Below, one piece after another: positions 42,188-51,575 of a stretch of 64,000 nucleotides of DNA (positions are counted from its first letter, which is position 1; the number at the start of each line of letters is the position of its first letter). Origin of the DNA: Arcticibacter sp. (GTDB lineage Bacteria; Bacteroidota; Bacteroidia; 2-12-FULL-35-15); NCBI GenBank assembly GCA_021155045.1, contig JAJNQB010000008.1:62001-126000 (forward strand). Reading direction: 5' to 3'. Position numbers and translations under genes: made by a program. The notes below the pieces were generated by a model. That model was not told where the DNA came from and ran no database searches. It was given only the letters and a program-made list of their open reading frames with translations.

Positions 42188-44389
42188 ATGAACTATTTTT
42201 TAAAACTATCTTTTTTACAAATTATATTTATACAAACTGTTCTTTCACAGTCAGACAGTACAATATTGCATACCGACACTTTAAAAAGTGTGATTATTGA
42301 AACAACAAAGGAAAATAATTTTGGAATAACCCGACTTAAACAAGTTGAAGGGACTGCTATTTACGCAGGCAAAAAAAGTGAGGTTATTTTATTGAATGAT
42401 GCATCTGGAAATTTAGCTACAAATAACGCAAGACAAATTTATAATAAAATTGCAGGACTAAATATTTGGGAAAGTGATGGCTCTGGAATACAACTTGGAA
42501 TTGGAGGAAGAGGTTTAAATCCAAACCGAGTTTCAAATTTTAATACTCGACAAAATGGATACGACATCAGCGCAGATGCACTCGGTTATCCAGAAAGTTA
42601 TTATACACCACCAGCCGAAGCACTTGAAAGAATAGAAGTTGTTCGTGGAGCAGCATCACTCCAATATGGAACCCAGTTTGGTGGATTCATAAACTTTAAA
42701 TTCAAAGAACCAAAATCTAATAAACCTCTTCAAATTGAAGCCAAACAAACTATCGGCTCATTTGGTTTTTATAACTCTTTTTTAGGAGTAGCTGGGAATA
42801 AAAAAAAATGGAGCTATTATACTTTTTATCAATTAAAAAAAGGAAATGGCTGGAGAAAAAATTCGGCATTTAATGCCAACACAGCACATACATCTATCTC
42901 CTATCAGGCAACAAAAAAAATAAAATTTACAGCTGAATATACTTTTATGAATTATTTAGCAAAACAAGCAGGGGGGCTAACAGATAACCAGTTTAAAAAA
43001 GATCCACAGCAATCCATTCGAGATAGGAATTGGTTTCAAGTAAATTGGAACTTAGCCGCTTTAATAGTTGATTATGACATAACCGAAACTTCAAAAATTA
43101 ACGTTAGAACATTTGGATTATATGCCCAACGAGATGCACTCGGTTTTTTAGGAACAATCAATAGAACTGACCCAATGCAAGAAAGAGATTTATTACAAGA
43201 CAAGTTCAGAAATTTTGGAGCGGAATTAAGATATTTAAAACATTATCAATTTTTAAAAGCAATATCTACTTTCTTAGTTGGAGCAAGGTACTATAAAGGC
43301 ACTACATTAAGAAAACAAGGATTTGGAAACAAAGAAAGTGATGCTAATTTTAATTATTTAAACCCCAATGATTTAGAACATTCTGACTATACTTTTCCAA
43401 GTGAAAACATTTCGCTTTTCTCTGAAAATGTTTTCAGAATAACACCCAAATTAAACATCACACCAGGAGTTCGATTTGAATATATATCAACACAATCGGA
43501 TGGTTATTATAATGAACAATATTTTGATTTAGCTGGAAATATTATTTATAAATCAAAAGTTTATGATAAAAAAAGTAATTACCGACATTTTGTTTTATTT
43601 GGACTAGGCTTAGGATATCGATTAAATAGCAATGTAGAAATGTATTCTAATTTTTCACAAAACTACCGCTCCATAAATTTTAATGACATGCGGATTATAA
43701 ACCCAAACATGAGAGTTGACTTAAACTTAAAAGATGAAAAAGGCTATTCAACAGACATTGGTGCAAGAGGTAATCTAAAAAATTATTTTGCTTTTGACAT
43801 CAGCTTATTTTATTTAAAATATAAAGATAGAATTGGCTCGGTACTTTTAGTGGATTCATTCAGCTATCAACCATACAGGTTAAGAACAAATATTTCTGAC
43901 TCAAGAAATTTTGGATTAGAAGCTTTTGCAGAACTAGATGTTTTCAAAATGATAGCAGGTTCAAAAAGCAAAATTGGAATATCTGTATTTGGAAACTTAT
44001 CATTGATTGATGCAAAATATATTGATTCAAAACAAACAGCATTCATCAACAAAGAAGTTGAATATGTTCCAAAGATAATTTTACGCTCAGGTATTTCCGC
44101 TAATTATAAAACATTAAAAATAACGTATCAATATTCAAAAACAAGCAAACAGTTTTCAGATGCATCAAATGCTGAATATTCTTCAAACGCTGTTACTGGA
44201 TTAGTTCCAGAATATTATATGATGGATTTATCTGTAAGCTACAATTACAAATGGATTTCAATTTCAGCAGGAATAAACAATCTTAGCAACAACATGTATT
44301 TTACAAGACGAGCTGATGGCTATCCAGGTCCAGGCATTATTCCGTCAGATGGCAGAAGTTATTATTTAACTTTGGGTATTAAGTTCTAA
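42188..44389 (+). CDS. TonB-dependent outer-membrane receptor, iron-type
   Basis: A 733-residue receptor with a signal peptide (LSFLQIIFIQTVLSQ). It lacks the carboxypeptidase-regulatory extension and goes straight to a plug domain: KIAGLNIWESDGSGIQLGIG with GGRGLNPNR, then ALERIEVVRGAASLQYGTQF, typical of FecA/siderophore-type receptors. A 22-strand barrel (about 190-733) follows, ending YYLTLGIKF. It imports an iron complex using TonB energy; the ligand cannot be read. It closes the DUF4856-imelysin-HTTM operon. Confidence 0.9.
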   Translation: MNYFLKLSFLQIIFIQTVLSQSDSTILHTDTLKSVIIETTKENNFGITRLKQVEGTAIYAGKKSEVILLNDASGNLATNNARQIYNKIAGLNIWESDGSGIQLGIGGRGLNPNRVSNFNTRQNGYDISADALGYPESYYTPPAEALERIEVVRGAASLQYGTQFGGFINFKFKEPKSNKPLQIEAKQTIGSFGFYNSFLGVAGNKKKWSYYTFYQLKKGNGWRKNSAFNANTAHTSISYQATKKIKFTAEYTFMNYLAKQAGGLTDNQFKKDPQQSIRDRNWFQVNWNLAALIVDYDITETSKINVRTFGLYAQRDALGFLGTINRTDPMQERDLLQDKFRNFGAELRYLKHYQFLKAISTFLVGARYYKGTTLRKQGFGNKESDANFNYLNPNDLEHSDYTFPSENISLFSENVFRITPKLNITPGVRFEYISTQSDGYYNEQYFDLAGNIIYKSKVYDKKSNYRHFVLFGLGLGYRLNSNVEMYSNFSQNYRSINFNDMRIINPNMRVDLNLKDEKGYSTDIGARGNLKNYFAFDISLFYLKYKDRIGSVLLVDSFSYQPYRLRTNISDSRNFGLEAFAELDVFKMIAGSKSKIGISVFGNLSLIDAKYIDSKQTAFINKEVEYVPKIILRSGISANYKTLKITYQYSKTSKQFSDASNAEYSSNAVTGLVPEYYMMDLSVSYNYKWISISAGINNLSNNMYFTRRADGYPGPGIIPSDGRSYYLTLGIKF

Positions 44390-44396
44390 GATTTAT

Positions 44397-44404
44397 TACA
44401 TTTG
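44397..44404 (+). promoter_or_regulatory. TAnnTTTG -7 box (TACATTTG) four bases before a start codon
   Basis: TACATTTG at 44397-44404 is followed after four bases by ATG 44409, so the mRNA would start at or near the start codon (leaderless). Confidence 0.4.
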
Positions 44405-44408
44405 ATTT

Positions 44409-45242
44409 ATGATTTTAATTGCAGATAGCGGTTCTACAAAAACAGATTGGCGTTTAATTGATGAAGAAAAAAAAATTCAGCAATTTCAAACTCAAGGCAT
44501 CAGCCCATATTTTCAAACTACGGAAGAAATAGCGAAAACTATAAAATTAGAACTAAAATTAAATGCTAGTCCAAAAGAAATTTATTTTTATGGTACTGGC
44601 TGTAAAGCGGAAGATAAAAAACAAATTGTAAAAAATGCTTTGCAAAATTGTTTTAAATCGTCCAATATTTTTATTGAATCGGATATGCTTGCAGCTGCAA
44701 GAGCTTTATGTGGTAACAATCAAGGTATTGCTACAATAATGGGAACCGGCTCAAATACTTGTTTTTATGATGGTAAAATAATTATTAAAACTACCACATC
44801 AACTGGATTTATTTTAGGAGATGAAGGCAGTGGAGCACACATTGGAAAAACTTTTATCCAAGCTTTTTTAAATGATGAATTGCCTGAAAATATTTTAAAA
44901 ACATTTAATTCTCGTTTTAATATTTCAAAAGATGAAATAATACACAAAGTTTACAAAGAACCAATGCCAAATAGATATATAGCATCGTATAGTAAATTTG
45001 TTTACCAAAATATCAAAGAACAATTCATGATCGATTTGCTTGTGAATTGCTTTAATCAATTTTTCGACAAACATGTATGTAAGTATGATAACTATAAAGA
45101 AATTTCTTTAAGTTGTACTGGATCGGTAGCATTTTATTATAGCAATATTATTAGAGCTATTGCTGCTGAGAGAGGAATTAAAATCGGGACAATAGTAGAA
45201 TCTCCTATTGCTGCATTATGCTTATATCATTTGGGCGAATAA
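44409..45242 (+). CDS. N-acetylglucosamine kinase-like protein (BadF/BadG ATPase family)
   Basis: A 277-residue ASKHA-fold kinase. The phosphate-1 loop ILIADSGSTKTDWRLID is at the N-terminus, the catalytic segment IATIMGTGSNTCFYDG comes next, and the phosphate-2 part is GFILGDEGSGAHIGK. This pattern matches eukaryotic-type N-acetylglucosamine kinases and the BadF/BcrA ATPase family. In this phylum it probably phosphorylates GlcNAc in peptidoglycan or chitin recycling, but muramic-acid type substrates are also possible. It is a single gene just behind the iron operon. Confidence 0.85.
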   Translation: MILIADSGSTKTDWRLIDEEKKIQQFQTQGISPYFQTTEEIAKTIKLELKLNASPKEIYFYGTGCKAEDKKQIVKNALQNCFKSSNIFIESDMLAAARALCGNNQGIATIMGTGSNTCFYDGKIIIKTTTSTGFILGDEGSGAHIGKTFIQAFLNDELPENILKTFNSRFNISKDEIIHKVYKEPMPNRYIASYSKFVYQNIKEQFMIDLLVNCFNQFFDKHVCKYDNYKEISLSCTGSVAFYYSNIIRAIAAERGIKIGTIVESPIAALCLYHLGE

Positions 45243-45362
45243 ATATCCCCCCTTTCATCCTTTGTTTTTTCCATTAAACAAAAAATTAATCCATTCGTAA
45301 GGAATAACAATTTTGTAATCAAAATATTTATACATTTATGTAAATAATAAAATTCAAAAAAA

Positions 45363-48281
45363 ATGATATACCCTATTTTCAAAAAGATATCCATTGCAAC
45401 ACTTTTTGTTGTTCTTATTTCTACCAACATTTTTGCACAAGCGGCAAAAACATACAAATACGAAAGTGTTACCAACGACCCTTTAAATGCTCGTATTTAT
45501 AAATTAGACAATGGTTTAACCGTTTACATGTCTGTTTACAAAAATGCGCCAAGAATTCAAACATATATTGCAACAAGAGCAGGAAGCAAAAACGACCCTA
45601 AAGACGCAACAGGATTAGCACATTATCTTGAGCACATGCTTTTTAAAGGAACAGATAAATTTGGTTCTAAAGATTTTGCAAAAGAAAAAGTTGAATTAGA
45701 TAAAATAGAAGCACTTTACGAAGTGTATAGAAAAACAAAAGATGAATCAAAACGCAAAAGCATTTATCACCAAATAGATTCTATTTCTGGTTATGCTTCA
45801 ACGCTTGCAATTGCTAACGAATACGATAAAATGCTTACATCTATTGGAGCAAAAGGAACAAATGCTTATACTTGGTTGGAACAAACGGTTTATGTTAATG
45901 ACATTCCTTCGAACCAATTAGAAAATTGGTGTACCATTGAAGCCGAACGTTTCCGTAATCCACAAATCAGATTATTTCATACTGAATTAGAAGCTGTATA
46001 TGAAGAAAAAAACAGAGGATTAGACAATGATGGCGACAAAGCTTGGGAAGCATTATTTGAAGGGCTTTGGCCAAATAACACGTACGGTTCTCAAACAACA
46101 ATAGGAACAATTGAACATTTAAAAAATCCTTCTATCACCGAAATAAAAAAATATTTTAATAATTATTATGTGCCAAACAATATGGCTATTTGTATTTCAG
46201 GGGATTTTGACCCAGAAGAAACAATCAAATTGATTGACAAAAAATTTGGTTCTTGGAAAAGCAAACCTGTTCCAACGTACACCCCTTTTATTGAAAAACC
46301 AATTACAGCTCCAGTAGTTAAAGAAGTTGTAGGTCCTGATGCAGAAAGCGTAATGCTTGGATTTAGGTTTGCTGGAATTGGAAGTAAAGATGCCGATATA
46401 ATTCAATTGATAAATAAAATTTTATCAAATGGGAAAGCTGGTTTAATTGATTTAAATTTAAATCAACAACAAAAAGTGTTAGAAGCAAACGCTTTTGATA
46501 TGGAGTTCAAAGATTATTCTACACATATTTTAAACGGAACAGCAAAGGATGGACAAAAACTTGAAGAAGTAAAAGACTTGCTTTTAGCTCAAATTGAAAA
46601 AATCAAAGCTGGAGATTTTCCTGATTGGTTGTTAAGTGCAATCATTACTGACATGAAATTGCAACAAACAAAATCTTATGAATTTAACTATGCACGTGCA
46701 GACGCATTTGTTGGCGCTTTTATTACTGGAACAAAATGGAATGATTACGTTTCTACAATTGACAGATTATCGAAGATAACAAAACAGCAAATAATTGATT
46801 TTGTAAACGCAAATTATACAAACAATTATGTGGTAGTTTACAAAAGAACAGGTGAAGATACCAATGTACAAAAGGTTACAAAACCTGAAATTACACCCGT
46901 TGAAGTAAATCGTAACGACCAAAGTGATTTTGTAAAAACAATTTTAGCAAGTAAAGCTAAAGCTATTGAACCTGTTTTTTTAGATTATAAGTCTATTAAA
47001 CAAAGTACTTTAGAAAACAACATTCCCTTATTGTATAACATAAACACAGAAAATAAAACATTTGATATGTATTATGTTTTTGAAATGGGAACAAATCATA
47101 ATAAAGCTTTTAGTGTTGCTATAGACTATCTAAAATACCTTGGAACTAGCACAATGAAGGCAGCCGAATTTCAGCAAGAACTTTATAAATTAGGTTGTTC
47201 ATTTGATGTTTATTCTGGCGAGGAAGAAACGTGGGTAAGCTTAAGAGGATTGTCTGAGAATATGAAAAAAGCAACCAACTTATTTGAATCTTTATTATCC
47301 GACCCACAAGCGAATGAAGAAGCATTAAAAAATCTTGTTTCGGATATCCTAAAAAAACGTACCGATGCTAAACTAAATAAAAATGAAATATTATACGGTG
47401 CACTATCTAACTATAGTAAATATGGAAAAAAATCACCTTATACAAATATTTTAAGTGCTGATGAATTGCAAAAAATGGCATCATCCGAATTGATTGAGAT
47501 TATTAAATCTCTTAATTCATATCAGCACAAAGTTTTGTTTTATGGAAGCAACAGTATTGATGAAGTTACTTCTGTTTTAAATGGCGCTCATAAAACACCG
47601 GCTAAACTCAAACCAATTCCTGCTCCAACACCTTTTGTTGAACTAGATAACAACAACGAAATTTTTGTTATCGATTATGACATGAAACAAGCTGAAATTA
47701 TTATCAGACAAAAAGATGGAATGTATGATAAAAATAATATTCCTACCATTCGTTTGTATAATGAATATTTTGGTGGAGGAATGTCATCCATTGTTTTTCA
47801 AGAAATACGTGAATCAAAAGCATTGGCTTATTCTGTTTGGTCGAGTTATTTAACACCTTCTGATAAATTAAAGCACAATTATTTTCATGCTTATGTTGGA
47901 ACACAAGCCGATAAATTACCAGAAGCAATGAAAGGAATTTTTGAATTAATCAATAATTTACCCGAAGCAGAAAATAATTTTGTAGCTGCAAAAGAAGCCA
48001 TCATACAAGGAATAAGAACAGAGCGCATTACAAAAGCTCGCATTTTATTTAATTATGAAAGCGCAAAAAAATTAGGACTAGATTATGATATAAGAAAAGA
48101 TATTTTCGAAAATGTTCCTTCCATGACGTTCAAAGAAATAAAATCGTTTCAAGTACAACATATAAGAGACAAAAAATACACCATTGTTGTTTTAGGAAAA
48201 AAAGAAAACTTAGATATTAAAACTTTAGAAAAATATGGTAAGGTTACGTTCTTAACACTAGAAGACGTTTTCGGATATTAA
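45363..48281 (+). CDS. M16 family zinc metallopeptidase (insulinase/pitrilysin)
   Basis: A 972-residue exported protease (signal ATLFVVLISTNIFAQ) with two M16 halves. The zinc-binding inverted motif HYLEH is at 87-91 and the third ligand in the ELEAVYEEKNRG segment. The second half (about 520-972) carries no HXXEH but keeps the usual GGGMSSIVFQEIRESKALAY. It degrades peptides in the periplasm, probably including those released from outer-membrane processing. It is transcribed alone with a strong terminator downstream. Confidence 0.92.
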   Translation: MIYPIFKKISIATLFVVLISTNIFAQAAKTYKYESVTNDPLNARIYKLDNGLTVYMSVYKNAPRIQTYIATRAGSKNDPKDATGLAHYLEHMLFKGTDKFGSKDFAKEKVELDKIEALYEVYRKTKDESKRKSIYHQIDSISGYASTLAIANEYDKMLTSIGAKGTNAYTWLEQTVYVNDIPSNQLENWCTIEAERFRNPQIRLFHTELEAVYEEKNRGLDNDGDKAWEALFEGLWPNNTYGSQTTIGTIEHLKNPSITEIKKYFNNYYVPNNMAICISGDFDPEETIKLIDKKFGSWKSKPVPTYTPFIEKPITAPVVKEVVGPDAESVMLGFRFAGIGSKDADIIQLINKILSNGKAGLIDLNLNQQQKVLEANAFDMEFKDYSTHILNGTAKDGQKLEEVKDLLLAQIEKIKAGDFPDWLLSAIITDMKLQQTKSYEFNYARADAFVGAFITGTKWNDYVSTIDRLSKITKQQIIDFVNANYTNNYVVVYKRTGEDTNVQKVTKPEITPVEVNRNDQSDFVKTILASKAKAIEPVFLDYKSIKQSTLENNIPLLYNINTENKTFDMYYVFEMGTNHNKAFSVAIDYLKYLGTSTMKAAEFQQELYKLGCSFDVYSGEEETWVSLRGLSENMKKATNLFESLLSDPQANEEALKNLVSDILKKRTDAKLNKNEILYGALSNYSKYGKKSPYTNILSADELQKMASSELIEIIKSLNSYQHKVLFYGSNSIDEVTSVLNGAHKTPAKLKPIPAPTPFVELDNNNEIFVIDYDMKQAEIIIRQKDGMYDKNNIPTIRLYNEYFGGGMSSIVFQEIRESKALAYSVWSSYLTPSDKLKHNYFHAYVGTQADKLPEAMKGIFELINNLPEAENNFVAAKEAIIQGIRTERITKARILFNYESAKKLGLDYDIRKDIFENVPSMTFKEIKSFQVQHIRDKKYTIVVLGKKENLDIKTLEKYGKVTFLTLEDVFGY

Positions 48282-48295
48282 TCGTATTTTCAATA

Positions 48296-48339
48296 AAAGG
48301 AAGAGGAAATTGAAATAACAATTTCCTCTTCCTTTTTTA
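48296..48339. terminator. terminator between convergent M16 protease and hutU
   Basis: An 18-bp perfect stem (AAAAGGAAGAGGAAATTG with CAATTTCCTCTTCCTTTT) around an AAATAA loop, with T and A tracts on both sides. Confidence 0.9.
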
Positions 48340-48345
48340 AAATGA

Positions 48346-50370
48346 TTAAAATAATTCTTCTAATAAATTATCATCTACTAAATTTGGCAGTGTAACTTTT
48401 AGTTCAGGAGTACGTTCCATTTCACGTTTTATTGCAAACAATGCTTCTTCATTTCTTGCCCAACTTCTTCGGGCTATTCCATTGTTTACATCCCAAAACA
48501 ACATTGATTTTAATCTTCTATCGCTATCTTCTGAACCATCAAGCACCATTCCGAATCCTCCATTAATAACCTCTCCCCAGCCTACTCCACCTCCATTGTG
48601 TAAGCTTATCCAAGTTGCACCTCTAAATCCATCTCCTACAAAATTTTGAACAGCCATATCTGCAGTAAAACTGGAGCCATCATAAATATTTGATGTTTCA
48701 CGATAAGGAGAATCAGTCCCAGAAACATCATGATGATCGCGACCTAAAACAACAGGAGCAGAAATTTTTTCCGACTTAATTGCTTTGTTAAATGCTTCAG
48801 CAATTTTAACACGTGCCTCCGAATCAGCATATAATATACGGGCTTGGGAGCCAACTACTAAATTATTTTGCATGGCATCTTTAATCCAAACAATATTATC
48901 ACTCAACTGTTGTTTAATTTCGTTCGGTGCAGTTTTATACATTCCTTCTAAAACTTCTAAGGCTAGTTCATCCGTTGTTTGTAAATCCTTCGCATCACAT
49001 GAAGTACAAACCCAACGGAAAGGTCCAAAGCCATAATCAAAACACATTGGACCTAAAATATCTTGAACATAAGATTTGTATTTGAACCTCTCCCCCAGCC
49101 CCTCTTCATTTGAAGATGGGAGAAATACATCACCACCAGCTCTGCCTACTTCTAAAAGAAAAGCATTTCCATAATCAAAAAAGTACATTCCCTTTTCTGC
49201 TAATGTATTTACAGCATTAATATGTCTTACCAATGTTTTTTGAACTTCTTTTTTAAATTGTTCTGGATTTTTTGCCATCATTTCATTTGCTTCTTCAAAT
49301 GAAATACCTACAGGATAATAACCTCCCGCCCAAGGATTATGTAGTGATGTTTGGTCAGAACCAATATCTACTTTAATATTTTCTTTTACTAAACATTCCC
49401 ACAAATCAACCACATTGCCTTGATATGCAATAGACACCGCTTCTTTTTTTGATTGAGCAACTTTAATACATTCAATTAATTTTTGTAAATCATCAAACAC
49501 TTCATCTACCCAACCTTGCGAATGTCTTGTTTTTGTTGCCTTAGGGTTTATTTCAGCAACAACTGAGATTAAACCCGAAATTTTTCCTGCTTTGGGTTGA
49601 GCTCCACTCATACCTCCCAAACCACAAGTAACAAACAATTTTCCTTTGCGATCTTCCTCTGAACTTGAAATTTTTCTTGCTGCATTCATTACTGTAATCG
49701 TTGTTCCATGTACTATACCTTGCGGACCAATATACATATATGAACCAGCAGTCATTTGTCCGTATTGTGTAACACCAAGAGCATTAAATTTTTCCCAATC
49801 ATCGGGTTTACTATAATTTGGAATCATCATTCCATTTGTAATTACGACTCGAGGAGCATCTTTATGCGATGGAAATAAACCCATTGGATGACCCGAATAC
49901 ATCACCAATGTTTGTTCATCAGTCATCTCTGCCAAATATTTCATAGTTAAAAGATACTGCGCCCAATTTTGAAACACAGAACCATTTCCGCCATAGGTAA
50001 TCAATTCATGAGGATGTTGTGCTACAACATCATCTAAATTATTTTGCAACATTAGCATAATTGCTGCTGCTTGTTTTGATTGATAAGGATAATCGTTTAT
50101 TGCTCGAGCATAAATTTTATAATCAGGACGAAAACGATACATATAAATTCGTCCATATTCTTTTAGTTCTTGAGCAAACTCTTTTGCTAAAACAGCATGA
50201 TGTTTTTTATCAAAATAACGCAATGCATTTTTTATTGCTAATTTTTTTTCTTCTTTAGCAAGGCTATCCTTGCGTTTAGGAGCATGATTAATTGATTTAT
50301 CATATTCCTTAAGAGAAGGTAACTCGTTTGGTATTCCTTGTAAAATTTGTTGTTTAAAATCCATACTCAT
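48346..50370 (-). CDS. hutU: urocanate hydratase
   Basis: Converts urocanate to imidazolonepropionate in histidine breakdown, with NAD as prosthetic group. The start at ATG 50370 (MSMDFKQQ) gives 674 residues; the 13 extra residues of the longer frame are not family-like. Family marks are YMYRFRPDYKIYARAIN, LITYGGNGSVFQNWAQYLL, SGHPMGLFPSH, VTCGLGGMSGAQPKAG and FDYGFGPFRWVCTSCDAKD. The length matches the large Bacteroidota type. The rest of the hut pathway (hutH, hutI) is not in this window. Confidence 0.95.
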   Translation of the reverse strand: MSMDFKQQILQGIPNELPSLKEYDKSINHAPKRKDSLAKEEKKLAIKNALRYFDKKHHAVLAKEFAQELKEYGRIYMYRFRPDYKIYARAINDYPYQSKQAAAIMLMLQNNLDDVVAQHPHELITYGGNGSVFQNWAQYLLTMKYLAEMTDEQTLVMYSGHPMGLFPSHKDAPRVVITNGMMIPNYSKPDDWEKFNALGVTQYGQMTAGSYMYIGPQGIVHGTTITVMNAARKISSSEEDRKGKLFVTCGLGGMSGAQPKAGKISGLISVVAEINPKATKTRHSQGWVDEVFDDLQKLIECIKVAQSKKEAVSIAYQGNVVDLWECLVKENIKVDIGSDQTSLHNPWAGGYYPVGISFEEANEMMAKNPEQFKKEVQKTLVRHINAVNTLAEKGMYFFDYGNAFLLEVGRAGGDVFLPSSNEEGLGERFKYKSYVQDILGPMCFDYGFGPFRWVCTSCDAKDLQTTDELALEVLEGMYKTAPNEIKQQLSDNIVWIKDAMQNNLVVGSQARILYADSEARVKIAEAFNKAIKSEKISAPVVLGRDHHDVSGTDSPYRETSNIYDGSSFTADMAVQNFVGDGFRGATWISLHNGGGVGWGEVINGGFGMVLDGSEDSDRRLKSMLFWDVNNGIARRSWARNEEALFAIKREMERTPELKVTLPNLVDDNLLEELF

Positions 50371-50418
50371 AAATTTATATTTTAATTTTTCGGCTTGACA
50401 CATTGTCAAATTTTCAAA

Positions 50419-50598
50419 TTATTTCTTCTTTTCAATTTTCCATTTTTCTTTATTAAATCCATAAGGACAATGCCTACAGCCATTTTGGCAACAATATCCA
50501 CGTTTTAACAAATATTTTTCAGTAAAAACTTTATACCCTTCAGGAGTTAAATAAAAATCATCGGGCTCTAATTCGTTTTTAGGTGGAATGTTTTCCAT
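50419..50598 (-). CDS. DUF5522 family small cysteine-rich protein
   Basis: The start at ATG 50598 gives 59 residues; the upstream frame is discarded because a -7 box lies inside it, five bases before this start. The sequence reads FYLTPEGYKVFTEKYLLKRG then CCQNGCRHCPYGF, a cysteine cluster (CxxxCRHCPYG) that is the hallmark of DUF5522 and suggests a metal site. It ends in a lysine-rich tail. Function is unknown. It is divergent from the PLP-enzyme gene, with only 26 bases between the two start codons. Confidence 0.8.
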   Translation of the reverse strand: MENIPPKNELEPDDFYLTPEGYKVFTEKYLLKRGYCCQNGCRHCPYGFNKEKWKIEKKK

Positions 50599-50603
50599 AC
50601 CTA

Positions 50604-50611
50604 CAAAAATA
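50604..50611 (-). promoter_or_regulatory. TAnnTTTG -7 box (TATTTTTG) of the DUF5522 gene, leaderless
   Basis: On the minus strand TATTTTTG ends five bases before ATG 50598, so the transcript would begin at or next to the start codon. Confidence 0.4.
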
Positions 50612-50624
50612 CTAATTTTACAGT

Positions 50625-51515
50625 ATGACAAACCCTAATTTTATTCCTTCACTACAAGAGATAAACGAGTTGTTTTTGTCAGAAAAAGGAATAAAACTCT
50701 ATCTTCTTCGTACTGATTTATACCATCCATTAATAAGTGGAAACAAATTTTATAAATTAAAATATAATTTAGAAGAAGCGAGAAAGCAAAAAAAAGAAGC
50801 TATATTAACTTTTGGTGGGGCTTTTTCAAATCATATAGCAGCAACTGCTTTTGCTGGAAAAGAAGATGGGTTTAAAACCATTGGAATTATCAGAGGCGAA
50901 GAAATAAGAGAATTGAGTTCAACATTACAACAGGCAAAAAAAGATGGAATGCAATTGGAATTTGTAAGCAGAGAGTTTTACAGAAATAAAGAGGCTTTAT
51001 TAAACTATGTAAGTGAAAAGTATGGTAATGAATGCTATATAATTCCAGAAGGTGGTGCTAATGCATTAGGAATCAAAGGCTGTATGGAAATAACAGAAAA
51101 CATTAATATGACTTTTGATTTTATTTGTGCACCCTGTGGCACTGGAACAACTTTAACAGGAATTATTAACACCTTGAAACCAAACCAAAATGCTATTGGA
51201 TTTCAAATTTTAAAAGCTGAAAAATATATTGAAACAGAAATTGAAAAGTGGATGAATGAATTACAAATTGAAAACAAACCGAATTGGCAAATAAATGAAA
51301 ATTATCATTTGGGAGGATATGCAAAAATTACTGAAGAATTAAAAACATTTGTAAAAACATTTTATTTGCAGCACCACATACAATTAGATTACGTTTATAC
51401 AGGCAAAATGATTTTCGGTATCTATGATTTAATTAAGGCTGGCAAAATAAAAAATGACACTAGTATTATTGCTATTCACACAGGTGGAGTGCAAGGGAAT
51501 AAAGGCTTTGAATAA
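50625..51515 (+). CDS. PLP-dependent ACC deaminase / D-cysteine desulfhydrase-like protein
   Basis: A 296-residue fold-type II PLP enzyme. The lysine for PLP is in HPLISGNKFYKLKYN, followed by TFGGAFSNHIAATA, EGGANALGIKG, and the phosphate loop CGTGTTLTG. Both 1-aminocyclopropane-1-carboxylate deaminase and D-cysteine desulfhydrase share these motifs; residues that separate them cannot be told by eye. D-cysteine desulfhydrase activity is the more common finding in bacteria without plant association. It starts opposite the DUF5522 gene. Confidence 0.85.
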   Translation: MTNPNFIPSLQEINELFLSEKGIKLYLLRTDLYHPLISGNKFYKLKYNLEEARKQKKEAILTFGGAFSNHIAATAFAGKEDGFKTIGIIRGEEIRELSSTLQQAKKDGMQLEFVSREFYRNKEALLNYVSEKYGNECYIIPEGGANALGIKGCMEITENINMTFDFICAPCGTGTTLTGIINTLKPNQNAIGFQILKAEKYIETEIEKWMNELQIENKPNWQINENYHLGGYAKITEELKTFVKTFYLQHHIQLDYVYTGKMIFGIYDLIKAGKIKNDTSIIAIHTGGVQGNKGFE

Positions 51516-51542
51516 TCGTGTAATTATTAATCATAAAAAAGT

Positions 51543-51550
51543 TATATTTG
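51543..51550 (+). promoter_or_regulatory. TAnnTTTG -7 box (TATATTTG) for the M43 protease gene
   Basis: A consensus match 25 bases upstream of ATG 51576. Confidence 0.45.
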
Positions 51551-51575
51551 AAATGCAATTATTAAAACTCAAGAA

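Noticed and set aside
45227..45475. An 82-codon minus-strand frame over the M16 protease start
   Set aside because: It overlaps both neighbouring genes and has no conserved features; probably chance.
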